64,000 nt of DNA from Amycolatopsis oliviviridis (lineage in GTDB: Bacteria > Actinomycetota > Actinomycetes > Mycobacteriales > Pseudonocardiaceae), in contig NZ_BNAY01000004.1 in the NCBI RefSeq assembly GCF_014654365.1, positions 434,001 to 498,000 on the forward strand, given 5' to 3'. A program made the position numbers and the translations under genes. The notes under the pieces were generated by a model, which did no database searches, was not told where the DNA came from, and saw only the letters and a list, made by a program, of their open reading frames with translations. Below are positions 1 through 8,576 of the stretch, one piece after another; within the stretch, counting starts at the first letter, position 1; each line of letters opens with the position of its first letter.

Positions 1-780
1 TACCCGCTGCCGTTCTTCTTCCAGTGGGACGACGCGGAGTACTCCTACCGCGCCCGCGCGCACGGCTTCCCCACGGTCACCCTTCCGGGCGCCGGCGTCT
101 GGCACGCCGACTTCCACTGGAAGGACTGGGACGAGTGGCACCGCTACTTCAACCTGCGGAACTCGATCATCACCGCCGCGCTGCACTCGCCGTTCAACCT
201 GAACCTGCTCTCGCGCGTGCTCATCGCGCAGCTGGTCCGGTACCTGCTCGGCATGCAGTACGGCCTGTCCGCCACGCTGATCAAGGCCGTCGAGGACTTC
301 CTCGAAGGGCCGGAGGTCCTGCGTGACGGTGGTGTCGCGGCGATGAAGGAGATCCGCCGGATCCGCGACGAGTACCCCGAGACCAAGCGGCACAAGGCCA
401 CCGACGTCCCGGGTATCGCGTCGAACGACATCGGCATCATCAACAGCGCGCCGCGGCCCAGCATGCAGCGCCTGGTGCTGATCAAGCGGATCCTCGACCG
501 GGTGCTCGGCCGCAGCCGTCACTCGCTCGGCGCGATCCCGATCGACGAGGCCCACTGGTGGCACGTCGCGACCTTCGACACGGCCGTCGTCACGGACGCT
601 TCGCAGGAAGGCGTGCGGGTCCGCTCGTACGACCGCGCGAAGATGTTCGACCTGGCCCGTCGCGGCGCCAAGGTCATCCAGCGGCTCCGTAAGGAAGGCG
701 CGGCGGTGCAGGAGCAGTACAAGCGCTCCATGCCCGAACTGACGTCGCGGGACAACTGGAAGCGGCTCTACGAGCTGTAG
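1..780 (+). CDS. glfT2: Galactofuranosyltransferase GlfT2, C-terminal part (5' end outside window)
   Basis: Frame 1 is open from the first base to the TAG at 778-780, giving 259 residues of a longer protein. GlfT2 is the cytoplasmic GT2-family enzyme that polymerises the galactan of arabinogalactan from UDP-galactofuranose. The fragment starts just before the metal-binding DDAEY motif (residues 10-14). A WHADFHWKDWDEW stretch (34-46) matches the region with the family's catalytic His. The remainder is the mostly helical C-terminal domain of mycobacterial GlfT2. The call rests on these motifs and on the nearby aftB, glfT1, wzt and wzm. The N-terminal domain cannot be checked. A 55-bp hairpin follows 20 bp after the stop. 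Confidence 0.88.
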   Translation, partial: YPLPFFFQWDDAEYSYRARAHGFPTVTLPGAGVWHADFHWKDWDEWHRYFNLRNSIITAALHSPFNLNLLSRVLIAQLVRYLLGMQYGLSATLIKAVEDFLEGPEVLRDGGVAAMKEIRRIRDEYPETKRHKATDVPGIASNDIGIINSAPRPSMQRLVLIKRILDRVLGRSRHSLGAIPIDEAHWWHVATFDTAVVTDASQEGVRVRSYDRAKMFDLARRGAKVIQRLRKEGAAVQEQYKRSMPELTSRDNWKRLYEL

Positions 781-800
781 CCCCGCCTCGCTCCAGAGAG

Positions 801-855
801 TGTCATGAAAGGGCCGTTCAGGACGTTTTTCGTCTTGAACGGCCCTTTCATGACA
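801..855. terminator. 55-bp hairpin, copy 1 of a dispersed repeat
   Basis: Arms of 25 bp (801-825 and 831-855) flank a TTTTT loop, with one G/T mismatch at 821/835. The outer arm begins TGTCATGAAAGGGCCGTTCA. There is no U-tract after the stem. It lies between glfT2 and the acyl-CoA dehydrogenase and could end glfT2 transcription. A near-identical copy is at 19763-19817. Confidence 0.7.
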
Positions 856-885
856 TCTGGGCCAGAACCCCACGGCGAGGAGAGG

Positions 886-904
886 TTAGGGTAGCCTTAC
901 TTGC
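886..904 (+). promoter_or_regulatory. Possible DtxR/IdeR iron box overlapping a start codon region
   Basis: TTAGGGTAGCCTTACTTGC lies directly before the ATG at 905. It matches about 13 of 19 positions of the iron-box consensus TTAGGTTAGGCTAACCTAA known for DtxR/IdeR. No Shine-Dalgarno sequence is present between it and the ATG, so the mRNA may be leaderless with the box over the promoter. The right half is the weaker one. Confidence 0.45.
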
Positions 905-1918
905 ATGACGGATCCGGTCGCCAGAGCCCAAGCCCTCGCCGATGACCTTCTCTTCCCGGCCGCCGCCGAAGTCGACCTCAAGGGCGAAGTGCCTTCAAGT
1001 CACTTCGACGCCCTCGCCGCCGAAGGCTTCTACGGCCTCGCCGCGCCCAAGGAGGCCGGCGGCCCCGGCATCGACCTCCCGACGATCGTCGGAGTCCTCG
1101 AAGCCCTGGCGGGCGGCTGCCTCAGCACGATGTTCACCTGGGTCCAGCACCATGGCCTGGTCGCCGCGCTGTCCGCCACCGACCGCGCGGACCTGCGCGA
1201 ACGCTACCTCCCGGCGCTGATCAAGGGTGAGCTCAAGGCGGGCGCCGCGTTCGCCGCGGTGATCCCGACCCCGCCCAGGCTGCGCGCGGAACGCGTCGAG
1301 GGCGGCTACCTGCTCGACGGCGAGGCCCCGTTCGTCAGCGGCTGGGGCGTCGTCGACCTGCTCCAGCTGTGCGCCCGGGACGGCGACACCGTCATCGGCG
1401 CGGCCGTCGACGCGGTGCCCGCGGCGGGAATGGAGGTCCAGCCGCTCGACCTCGTCGCGGCGCAGGGCACGTCCACCGTGCACCTCGGCTTCACCCGCTA
1501 CTTCGTCGCCGACGACCGTGTCTACGGGAAGACCCCGCACGCGGAGTTCGTCGCGGGCAACACCTTCCCCTCCCGCCTCAACGGCTGTGCCCCGCTCGGC
1601 CTGGCCACCCGCGCCGCCAGGCTCGTCGAGGACCTCGGAAAGGGCGAGGTCGCCGCCGGGATCAGGGCCGAGATCGACGTCGTCCGCGGGCGCCTCGACG
1701 CGGGCCTCGCCGACCCGCCGTCCCTGCCCGCGGCCCGGGCGGCCGGCGCGGAACTCGCGTTCCGTGCCGCCGGCGCGCTGGTCGCGGCCAACGGCAGCAC
1801 GTCGGTCCTCGCCGGACGACACCCCCAGCGGCTCGTCCGGGAAGCCGCCTTCCTGCTCGTCGCCGCCAGCCGTCCGGAGATCAAGTCGGGACTCCTGGAG
1901 CTGTTCTCCCGCGACTAG
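905..1918 (+). CDS. Acyl-CoA dehydrogenase family protein
   Basis: A 337-residue flavoenzyme-like protein. The N-terminal helical part (about 1-110) contains an AAPKEAGGPGIDLPTIV stretch typical of acyl-CoA dehydrogenases. A middle beta domain (about 115-215) and a shortened C-terminal helical domain follow. The protein is roughly 40-50 residues shorter than common family members, so substrate and activity are uncertain. It stands alone, with a convergent small gene downstream. The putative iron box just before the ATG suggests iron control; IdeR-controlled acyl-CoA dehydrogenases such as mycobactin MbtN/FadE14 are a known precedent. That link is inference only, since no siderophore genes are in the window. 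Confidence 0.8.
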   Translation: MTDPVARAQALADDLLFPAAAEVDLKGEVPSSHFDALAAEGFYGLAAPKEAGGPGIDLPTIVGVLEALAGGCLSTMFTWVQHHGLVAALSATDRADLRERYLPALIKGELKAGAAFAAVIPTPPRLRAERVEGGYLLDGEAPFVSGWGVVDLLQLCARDGDTVIGAAVDAVPAAGMEVQPLDLVAAQGTSTVHLGFTRYFVADDRVYGKTPHAEFVAGNTFPSRLNGCAPLGLATRAARLVEDLGKGEVAAGIRAEIDVVRGRLDAGLADPPSLPAARAAGAELAFRAAGALVAANGSTSVLAGRHPQRLVREAAFLLVAASRPEIKSGLLELFSRD

Positions 1919-1922
1919 CGGA

Positions 1923-2165
1923 CTAGTGGAGCCCGAACACCCGGGTCTTGCGGTTCAGGTCGTCGATGTAGGCGGCGGCGACGTGGGAGAAGTTGATCGC
2001 CACCTCCGAGTCGTCCTTCGTCTGGATCGACTGGACCGAGCCGGTGCGGACGAAATGCGAGAGATCCTTGGTCAGCCGCTCGGTTTCTTCCTTCGTGAGG
2101 GCGAAGAGGAGCGGTTCCCCGCCGGCGGCGAGATGGAGTACGAGCGCGGGTTTCTGGTCTGCCAT
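1923..2165 (-). CDS. Conserved small hypothetical protein (80 aa)
   Basis: An 80-residue protein beginning MADQKPALVLHLAAGG. An upstream in-frame ATG at 2201 would add 12 residues rich in Cys, Trp and Arg that look non-coding, so 2165 was chosen. The predicted layout is alpha/beta, with a TKEETERLTKDLSHFVRTG helix and a VAINFSHVAAAYIDDL strand-helix. No signal peptide or membrane segment. It converges on the acyl-CoA dehydrogenase, with stop codons 4 bp apart. I do not recognise a function. Confidence 0.65.
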   Translation of the reverse strand: MADQKPALVLHLAAGGEPLLFALTKEETERLTKDLSHFVRTGSVQSIQTKDDSEVAINFSHVAAAYIDDLNRKTRVFGLH

Positions 2166-2279
2166 GAATCCATGGCACCAGCACCGATCACGGCCCGGCA
2201 AGCGGGTTCGCTGCGGGCGTACCGGGTCCGTGGACTACGTTCATCCCGACGAACCAGACACCCGCGGGGGGAAATGGCG

Positions 2280-3044
2280 ATGCCGCATTCGTTCTCGTTG
2301 TCGCTGGCGGCGGTGGACATCCTGCTCGAACACGGCCGGCTCGGCCCGGCGCCGGTCCCGTTCGAGATCCCGCACATCGGCACCACGACCGACCAGCGCG
2401 CGATGGTGCGTGAAGCCGTCTTCCGCGACCTCGAAGGCCGCGGCATGATGCGCGGCGGCAGGCTCGACGCCGACGTCGAACTCGCGCTCGCCACGTTCGT
2501 CAATCCGCAGCTCGCCGTCTGGGCGGTCGCGCAGATGGACAAGGACAAGCAGCTGTTCGCGAGGTCCGCGACGAACGGCCAGTTCGCGGTCATCGTGCGC
2601 CAGGACGAGAACCTGCTCGTGTTCGAGGAGACCAGGCCGACCGCGATCGTCGCGTCGATCGTGGACCTGCTGCCGCTGACCCCCGCCGGTCCCGGCCAGT
2701 CCGTCACCATCGCGAAGCCGGCGAGTGCCCCGAAGCGTCCTCGCAACGACGACGCGTACGACCCCTTCGCCCAGGTCACGGGACCCCGCTCTCACGGCTC
2801 GAACCCGCAGCAGCGGCAGGTGGAGCGGATCTTCGAGAAGCCGAAGACGCGCGTGGGCCAGTTCAGTGTGTTCATCCGCGGCGGCCAGGCCTTCCCGCCG
2901 CTGGCGTGGTTCGACACCGAAGCCGGCCGGTTCATGATGACCTCGCGCCAGGCGGCCGACGGGCAAAGCTGGCTGACCTACGCTCCCGCCGACAACGCGA
3001 GGATCGCGCAGCAGCTGTACACCCAGCTCGAAGGCCAGTTCTGA
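2280..3044 (+). CDS. EspG-family ESX secretion chaperone (island A)
   Basis: A 254-residue EspG-type protein. EspG proteins are cytosolic chaperones that bind PE/PPE-type type VII secretion substrates. The C-terminal LAWFDTEAGRFM motif (about residues 200-215) recurs in the two other EspG-like proteins of this window as LSWLDTEDGRY and LSWVDTPDGRY. A GGGGGGA ribosome site at about 2265-2271 is well spaced for the ATG at 2280; the ATG at 2274 (two extra residues) is too close to it. It heads an island with a helical ESX-type protein, a DUF3558 lipoprotein and a PPE-like protein, its likely client. No EccB/C/D/E genes are in the window. Confidence 0.82.
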   Translation: MPHSFSLSLAAVDILLEHGRLGPAPVPFEIPHIGTTTDQRAMVREAVFRDLEGRGMMRGGRLDADVELALATFVNPQLAVWAVAQMDKDKQLFARSATNGQFAVIVRQDENLLVFEETRPTAIVASIVDLLPLTPAGPGQSVTIAKPASAPKRPRNDDAYDPFAQVTGPRSHGSNPQQRQVERIFEKPKTRVGQFSVFIRGGQAFPPLAWFDTEAGRFMMTSRQAADGQSWLTYAPADNARIAQQLYTQLEGQF

Positions 3045-3198
3045 ACCGTCGGGAACCGGGATGACGCCCGTTTCGTCACAGTTCAGGAGCGTACTGCGAT
3101 GATCGGCGAATCCGCGCGATCCTCGTTGCGCTGAGTGCTCGGCTAGTAGACTGCCGGGCGGTACGCACGGGCGAGCAGACGATGCAGTGGGGCGGACG

Positions 3199-3681
3199 AT
3201 GGCTTTCGAAGCGGACGGCGGACAGGCGGCACCGAACTACTCGATCGCCGCTTTGGGGGCGGCGGCCGCCAACTATGTCGAAAAGGGCGGGCTGAACCAG
3301 GAGGCGATCGCCAAGGTCAGCGCCGAGACCCAGAAGCTGGTCTCGGCCGCCAAGAGCGGCGGCTTCACGATCACCGAAAAAGGCGTGGAACCGCTCCGCA
3401 AGGCCTTGAACGAGATGACCGATCATCTCGAAAAGCTCAAGGACAGGACCGTGTACCTCCGGCAGGCGCCGAAACTCGGCAGCCACCCGTACGGCCAGGC
3501 CGTCGCCTCGCACGACCAGAAGGGCGCTTCGGAGGCGGCGGGGTCCGCCGCTGTCGTGCTCCAGCAGCTCAGTCAGGTGGTCAAGGACGCCGATGAGGCG
3601 CTGGCCAGGGCCGCTGGGCTGTACAAGGGAGTCGAAGACCGCGCGATCGACGCCACCAAGAAGATCCAGGCTCAGGGATGA
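3199..3681 (+). CDS. Helical ESX-associated protein (island A)
   Basis: A 160-residue, almost wholly helical protein without signal peptide or membrane segment. Blocks such as EAIAKVSAETQKLVSAAKSG and AGSAAVVLQQLSQVVKDADE give amphipathic helices. It corresponds to the 159-residue protein at 57492-57971 in island C, with the same position next to a PPE-like gene and similar layout. The ATG at 3199 follows GGGGCGGA; a GTG at 3187 would add four residues. It is probably a secreted partner of the PPE-like protein. Its stop overlaps the next ATG (ATGA), so the pair is translationally coupled. Confidence 0.7.
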   Translation: MAFEADGGQAAPNYSIAALGAAAANYVEKGGLNQEAIAKVSAETQKLVSAAKSGGFTITEKGVEPLRKALNEMTDHLEKLKDRTVYLRQAPKLGSHPYGQAVASHDQKGASEAAGSAAVVLQQLSQVVKDADEALARAAGLYKGVEDRAIDATKKIQAQG

Positions 3682-4241
3682 TGAAGAAGCTCTTTCTGTT
3701 GCCGCTCGCCGCGGCCGCTCTGGTGGTCGCCGGTTGCTCTGGCGAAAAGCCGGGTGTGCCCACGCCCGCGCTCACCGCGCCTTCCTCGGCCCCGCAGTCG
3801 CAGGCCTCCAGCTCCGCGCCGACCACCGGTGGCGCGGACACCGCCTCGATCGATCCGTGCTCGCTGCTCGCGCAGGCCGATCTCACGTCTTACGGAACCT
3901 TCAAGGCCCCTGAGAAGGACGAGGCCGGCGGAGCTCGTGTCTGCCGGTTCGCCCGCGAGCGGGCCAGCGCCAGCGACGAGAGCCTGACCGTGAGCGTGGG
4001 CATCCGTGACTCCCAGGGCCTCGACTCCGTGTCCGACGCGGGCAACGGCAAGACCAGCGGCAACGTGAACGGCCGCAAGGCCGTGCTCGTCCCGACCCCG
4101 CCCGAGGCGTGCGTGATGGCCCTCGAGGTGAGTGGTTCGGCCCGGGTGGACGTGGTCTCGGTGTCCACCGATCCGGAAAAGGCCTGCGGAATCGCCGAGA
4201 AGGTCGCCGACACCGTCGAACCGAAGCTGCCCAAGGCGTAA
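3678..4241 (+). CDS. DUF3558-type lipoprotein (island A)
   Basis: A 187-residue predicted lipoprotein. MMKK and a hydrophobic stretch lead to the lipobox VAGC at about residue 20, then a Ser/Thr/Pro-rich linker to about residue 60. The folded domain starts IDPCSLLAQADL and has further cysteines (VCRF, EACV, KACG), matching the DUF3558 pattern common in actinomycete lipoproteins. It should sit on the outer face of the membrane. It is coupled to the preceding gene by an ATGA overlap and lies 10 bp before the PPE-like gene, so it probably works with the secreted substrates. No molecular function is established. Confidence 0.8.
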   Translation: MMKKLFLLPLAAAALVVAGCSGEKPGVPTPALTAPSSAPQSQASSSAPTTGGADTASIDPCSLLAQADLTSYGTFKAPEKDEAGGARVCRFARERASASDESLTVSVGIRDSQGLDSVSDAGNGKTSGNVNGRKAVLVPTPPEACVMALEVSGSARVDVVSVSTDPEKACGIAEKVADTVEPKLPKA

Positions 4242-4251
4242 GGGGGATCAG

Positions 4252-5721
4252 ATGACCATCAAGACACCGGATCTGAGCCAGCAGGAAGTCTCTAAACTCT
4301 CGCCCGCAGCTCGGGACGCCTACTTCCAGCAGAAGGCGGACGAGGGCGTCAACCCCGACTCCTGGCTGTTCGGCGCCGTCCAGGAGTTCATCGCCTCCGG
4401 CAAGGCCCGGCAGCAGTCCAAAGAGGTCGGCGACCAGAACGTCGACGACCTCACCAAGAGCGGCGACGTCAAGTTCGTCGAAGGACTGGAGCCGTCGAAC
4501 GCGGACTACCAGGGTTACGACCACGAGAAGCTCGAGCAGTTCATCAAGAACGACTTGAACGTCGAGCAGGTCACCCAGGTCTCCACCGCGTACCACGACA
4601 TCCACAAGGCCTTCGAAACGTTCTCGACCACGATGACCGAAGCGGTCAAAGCTTCGGAAGGCACCTGGGACGGCGACGCGGCGGGTAACGCGAAGGGCTA
4701 CTTCAAGAGCCTCAGCAAGTGGTCCGACGCGAACTCCCAGAACGCGAAGCTCGCGTCCGAGACGATCTACGACCAGGGCACCGCGGCTTCGCACGTGAAG
4801 AACACGATGCCCGCGCCGATCCCCTTCAGCTGGAAGGACGAGGTCGGCGGCTGGATGACGTCGAACCCGTTCAACCTGGGTGGCAACATCGAAGAGTCCA
4901 TCCAGAAGCAGCAGCAGAGCCAGGACGCGCATCGGGAAGCGGCCACCGCGATGCACTCCTACGACAAGGCTCTCTACGACGCCGCGTCGAAGCAGCCGGT
5001 GTTCGCCGAGCCACCCAAGTTCGGTGTCGACGGCGAGGGTGAAATCAACCGGCCGATGCCTTACGAGGTGCCGCCCGGAGCCCGAAACCCCGGTGACGGC
5101 CAGCCCGGCCACGGCAACAACCCCGGCAACACCTACATCCCGCCGGGCAACGGCGGTGGCGGCAATGGTGGTGGCGGAGGCGGGGGCGGCGGTGGCACCG
5201 GCCACATCCCCGGTCCCGGCAGCAGCACGGGTTCGGGCAGCATCCCGTCGAGCACGACGCCGTCCGGCTTCCAGAACGGCCCGGCGCCGATCACCACGCC
5301 CGGCCCCAACAACAACACCGCGATGCCGATCAGCCCGATGCCGATGGCGCCGCCCATGATGGGCGGCGGCATGGGCGACTCGGAGTACAACGGCCGAGGC
5401 GGCCGCAGTGGTGGCGGCAGCGGCTTCGGGCCCGGTGGCGGTTCGGGCTCCACGCCCGGTTCGGGTTCGGCGTCCGGCGCGGCCCGGCCCGGCGGTGTCG
5501 GCGCGGCCGAAGCCGCGGCGGGACGCGGGATGGGCGGTCTCGGCGGTGGCGCCGCCGGCCGTGGCGGCCCGGGTATGGGCGGCGGCATGGGTGGCCGTGG
5601 TCAGCAGTCGGACGGGGACGAGGACACCGAGCACCAGCGGCCGACGTACCTCGTCGAGGGCGACCCGGACGAGGTCTTCGGCACCGACATGCGCACCGCG
5701 CCGCCGGTCATCGGCGAATAA
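4252..5721 (+). CDS. PPE-like ESX substrate with Gly/Pro-rich tail (island A)
   Basis: A 489-residue protein. The N-terminal helical PPE-like part (about 1-260) contains a WDGDAAGNAKGYFKSLSKW stretch resembling a WXG turn. It is followed by a low-complexity Gly/Pro/Ser tail (about 275-450). The C-terminus is acidic, then has TYLVEGDPDEVFG and ends APPVIGE; the same arrangement ends the PPE-like proteins at 39833-41845 and 57971-59095. AAGGGGGATC stands before the ATG at 4252. It probably partners with the EspG and helical proteins upstream and is exported to the cell surface. A short hairpin at 5732-5772 follows. Confidence 0.78.
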   Translation: MTIKTPDLSQQEVSKLSPAARDAYFQQKADEGVNPDSWLFGAVQEFIASGKARQQSKEVGDQNVDDLTKSGDVKFVEGLEPSNADYQGYDHEKLEQFIKNDLNVEQVTQVSTAYHDIHKAFETFSTTMTEAVKASEGTWDGDAAGNAKGYFKSLSKWSDANSQNAKLASETIYDQGTAASHVKNTMPAPIPFSWKDEVGGWMTSNPFNLGGNIEESIQKQQQSQDAHREAATAMHSYDKALYDAASKQPVFAEPPKFGVDGEGEINRPMPYEVPPGARNPGDGQPGHGNNPGNTYIPPGNGGGGNGGGGGGGGGGTGHIPGPGSSTGSGSIPSSTTPSGFQNGPAPITTPGPNNNTAMPISPMPMAPPMMGGGMGDSEYNGRGGRSGGGSGFGPGGGSGSTPGSGSASGAARPGGVGAAEAAAGRGMGGLGGGAAGRGGPGMGGGMGGRGQQSDGDEDTEHQRPTYLVEGDPDEVFGTDMRTAPPVIGE

Positions 5722-5731
5722 GACGCGAGCG

Positions 5732-5772
5732 TAAAGGCCCTTTCCCGCGCGTGGCGCAGGAAAGGGCCTTTA
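5732..5772. terminator. Hairpin terminator between convergent genes
   Basis: Perfect 14-bp arms (TAAAGGCCCTTTCC at 5732-5745 and its complement at 5759-5772) with a 13-nt GC-rich loop. It lies between the PPE-like gene and the end of aftB and can serve both. The AAAGGCCCTTT core resembles the other long hairpins in the window. Confidence 0.7.
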
Positions 5773-5783
5773 TGCGTTCCTGG

Positions 5784-7505
5784 TCAGCGCCCGTGTTGTG
5801 CGATGTACGGGTTGCGGTCGTAGCGCAGACCGGACCGGCCGACCGCGTGCACCAGGTTCTCCCAGAATCGGCTTCCGGTCAGCGGCGCTCGCACCGAAGC
5901 CAGCATTTCCTGGATCTCGGGCCGCGCGAGGGAACGCCTCGCGGAGGCGATCTCCTCCGCGTCCACCACGCCGCCGGTCGCCGCGGCCAGCTCTTCCGGA
6001 GTACCCCGGCCGGCGTCCGCGAGGGTCCAGGCGACCGAGAGCAGCTTGTCGTGCCCCATCGGCCAGCCCTTGATCGAGAGCGAATGCGACGCCAGCGGAC
6101 TCGCCAACCCGAGGTCGTCGACCACCTTGGTGTCGTAGGGCAGCAGCATGCCGGGGAAGCCGAGCGCGCCGGGAGACGAGACCACGGTCCCTTCCCGTGC
6201 CGGTACGACGAGCCATCGATGGCCGAGCGACACCGCGACGACAGGCCCCTCCTTGCCCGCCCTCGCCTCGGCCAGTTCCGGCAGATAGCCGGGGACTTGA
6301 GCGGCGTCCTCGGCCAGGATCGGATGGGCCTTGCCCGTGGTGTCGAGCCAGAAGACGCGGGAATCGGTGATGGAGTGGGCGCCGATCTTGTGGTTGACCG
6401 CCGAGGGCGCCCGCAACCAGCCCCCGCTCACCAGCGCCCAGACCCCGAGCACCAGCAGCGGCACAGCGGTCCACTTGCTGAGCGGCACGGCGAGCACCGG
6501 GAGAAGCAGCAGCAAGAGCGGAGGAAGCAGCATGCGGCCGTGCATGTAGTCACCGCCGACGCGGGTGACGTAGAAGAGCAGGCAGAGCGCGGCGATGACG
6601 GGCAGCACGACCACGACGGTCGTCGCACGCGGCAGCTTCCGGAGCACCAACGCCGCGATGACCACCAGCGTGAGCAGCGGGATCGCCAGCAGGTACGGGT
6701 CGAGCAGGTCGGCGATGTAGTAGAAGCCGCGGTCCCAGCGGGCCTTCGAGGCTTCCTTCGCCAGCGCCGTGTTCGGCGTGATCAGGCCGTAGTAGCCCAT
6801 CCGGAAGATCTGATAGCCGACCGGCAGAGCGCCGGCCACGGGAATCCAGAGCAGGGCGCGTTTCCAGCCCGGCTTGGCGATGATGAGCAAGGCGACGCCC
6901 CCGAGCACCGTCACCAGTGCGAATTCGGGGCGGACCAGCGGGCCGAGCCCGAGAAGGAAGACCGTGGCCCACGGTCGCGTGTCAGGACGGGTGGCGTGGC
7001 GGACCAGGAGCCACCACACACCCGCGAGCCAGCAGGTGACGAGGCCGGTTTCGAGACCCGACGTCGCGAAGTCCCAGAACGGCGAGAGGCCGAGGAGCAG
7101 GAGTGCCCCGGCCGGAACGATCAGTTTCGAGGGGTGCAGACGGCGAGCGCCGTCGAGGCCGAGCGCCATCCCGGCGACCGCGAAGAGCAGCCCGAGGATG
7201 ACGGCCGCCCATTCGAGCCTTATGCCGAAGAAGCCGACGAGTGCGACGATGTACGTCCAGAGCGTGCTGGTGTTCGCTTCGACACGTTCACCGGCGTTGA
7301 AGGTCGGACCGTTGCCGTCCAAGAGGTTCTGCACGGTCCGCAGCACGATCAGTCCATCGTCACACACCCATCTTCGGTTCCACGCGATCACCGCGAACAG
7401 CGTCACGACCAGCCCGATGCTGACGAAATTCCAGTCGAACCGACGTCTGAGTCCGAGGCTGGGTCTCGCTTCCGGCGTTTCCGGAGCGAGCAGGGTCGTA
7501 TCCAC
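5784..7505 (-). CDS. aftB: AftB-type terminal arabinofuranosyltransferase (GT-C)
   Basis: A 573-residue polytopic membrane protein. The AftB family uses decaprenyl-phosphoarabinose to add terminal beta-1,2 arabinofuranose to arabinogalactan outside the membrane. TM1 is followed by an external loop with the GT-C acidic pair (WVCDDGLI, about residues 47-54), then NGPTFNAGERVEANTSTLW. About ten hydrophobic segments follow, then a soluble C-terminal domain from about residue 370. The GTG at 7505 was chosen because GGGGGA lies 7 nt upstream; TTG codons at 7520 and 7511 are also in frame. Nearby glfT2, glfT1, wzt and wzm support the role. A strong terminator separates it from glfT1, so it probably has its own promoter. 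Confidence 0.85.
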   Translation of the reverse strand: MDTTLLAPETPEARPSLGLRRRFDWNFVSIGLVVTLFAVIAWNRRWVCDDGLIVLRTVQNLLDGNGPTFNAGERVEANTSTLWTYIVALVGFFGIRLEWAAVILGLLFAVAGMALGLDGARRLHPSKLIVPAGALLLLGLSPFWDFATSGLETGLVTCWLAGVWWLLVRHATRPDTRPWATVFLLGLGPLVRPEFALVTVLGGVALLIIAKPGWKRALLWIPVAGALPVGYQIFRMGYYGLITPNTALAKEASKARWDRGFYYIADLLDPYLLAIPLLTLVVIAALVLRKLPRATTVVVVLPVIAALCLLFYVTRVGGDYMHGRMLLPPLLLLLLPVLAVPLSKWTAVPLLVLGVWALVSGGWLRAPSAVNHKIGAHSITDSRVFWLDTTGKAHPILAEDAAQVPGYLPELAEARAGKEGPVVAVSLGHRWLVVPAREGTVVSSPGALGFPGMLLPYDTKVVDDLGLASPLASHSLSIKGWPMGHDKLLSVAWTLADAGRGTPEELAAATGGVVDAEEIASARRSLARPEIQEMLASVRAPLTGSRFWENLVHAVGRSGLRYDRNPYIAQHGR

Positions 7506-7596
7506 GAGCAAATCCCCCAAGGGTCTGGACCTTGCGCAAGGTCAGTCTCCGGGAATACGACCGAAGGACGACTTAGGTTGCCGTGAGTAGTGCGAC

Positions 7597-7646
7597 AAAA
7601 AAATGGCCACCCTTGTCGGCGAGTCTCCTCGCCCACAAGGGTGACC
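7597..7646 (-). terminator. Intrinsic terminator of the wzm-wzt-glfT1 operon
   Basis: On the minus strand a hairpin (about 7604-7646; outer arms TGGTCACCCTTGT and ACAAGGGTGGCCA with one mismatch, plus an inner GGCGAG/CTCGCC helix) is followed by seven U residues (7603-7597). This is the only hairpin I found here with a classic U-tract. It lies between glfT1 and aftB. Confidence 0.88.
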
Positions 7647-7667
7647 ACTCTCGGTCCTTTGTGGCTC

Positions 7668-8576
7668 TCAGTAGCGGTAGAACTTCTCCTTGCGGCCCTG
7701 GCGCACCAGCTTCAGCCACTGCAGGAAAGCCTTCGGGTCCCGCTTCACCCCGACGAAGTACAGCCCGAACCGCACCACTTCGAGCGCGCCGATCTTGCGC
7801 ATGCCCGGCTGCGAGAGCAGGTAGCCGCGGTTGCGGTAGGTGTAGTAGCGCTTGACCTCGTTCTCCGGGTCCTGCGCGTGGAACCGGCCGCCCAGCATCG
7901 GCTTGAACTCGTCCGAGCCGTCCGGGTGCAGGTACGCGGTCTTGAGCGAGGTGCCGAACGGCAGCCCCGAACGCGCCAGGCGCCGGTGCAGTTCGACCTC
8001 GTCGCCGCGGAAGAACAGCCGCAGATCCGGCACGCCGACGACGTCCAAAGTGGACGCGCGGAACAGTGCGCCGTTCATCAGCGAGGCGATGCCGGGCAGG
8101 AAGTCGACACCCAGTTCCGACGACGACCGCTTCCAGGTCAGCCCGCGCCGCAACGGGAACGCGAGCTTGTCGGGCGCGTCGATGTTGGACACCACGGGGG
8201 AGATCTCGGCCAGACCCCGCTTTTCGGCCTCGTCCAGCAGGATCGCGAGGACGTTCTCGTCGGCCGGGCGGCCGTCGTCGTCGGCCAGCCAGACCCAGTC
8301 CGCGCCCAGCGAGAGCGCGTGCAGCATGCCGAGCGCGAACCCGCCCGCGCCACCGAGATTGCGGTGCGAAGGCAGGTACGTGAAGGGGAGCGGGTAGTTC
8401 TCGACGATGTCCCGAGCCGACTTGTCCGGCCCGTTGTCGACCACCACGAGATGGTCGACCGGCCGCGTCTGCGCGGCGATCACCTTGAGCGAGTCCGCGA
8501 GCAGTTCCCGCCGATGGCGCGTGACGACGACGCCGACGACGGCGCCTTCGGGCAACTGCCGGGTCTCGCTGGTCAT
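7668..8576 (-). CDS. glfT1: Galactofuranosyltransferase GlfT1
   Basis: A 302-residue GT2-family enzyme. GlfT1 adds the first galactofuranoses to the decaprenyl-linked rhamnose-GlcNAc primer of arabinogalactan in the cytosol. Visible features are a VVVTRHRRELLADSL start, a VVVDNGPD strand-loop (46-52), NLGGAGGF (73-80) and the metal-binding LADDDGRP (97-104). The open frame extends 57 codons further, but the ATG at 8576 overlaps the wzt stop (ATGA), giving coupled translation and the right length. The wzm-wzt-glfT1 order is the galactan synthesis/export set I recall from mycobacteria (Rv3781-Rv3783). Confidence 0.9.
   Translation of the reverse strand: MTSETRQLPEGAVVGVVVTRHRRELLADSLKVIAAQTRPVDHLVVVDNGPDKSARDIVENYPLPFTYLPSHRNLGGAGGFALGMLHALSLGADWVWLADDDGRPADENVLAILLDEAEKRGLAEISPVVSNIDAPDKLAFPLRRGLTWKRSSSELGVDFLPGIASLMNGALFRASTLDVVGVPDLRLFFRGDEVELHRRLARSGLPFGTSLKTAYLHPDGSDEFKPMLGGRFHAQDPENEVKRYYTYRNRGYLLSQPGMRKIGALEVVRFGLYFVGVKRDPKAFLQWLKLVRQGRKEKFYRY

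Noticed and set aside
5751..7586. 611-residue open frame on the plus strand opposite aftB
   Set aside because: A shadow frame from high GC. It is rich in Arg, Gly, Glu and Pro with no domain pattern, while the minus strand gives a clean membrane protein.
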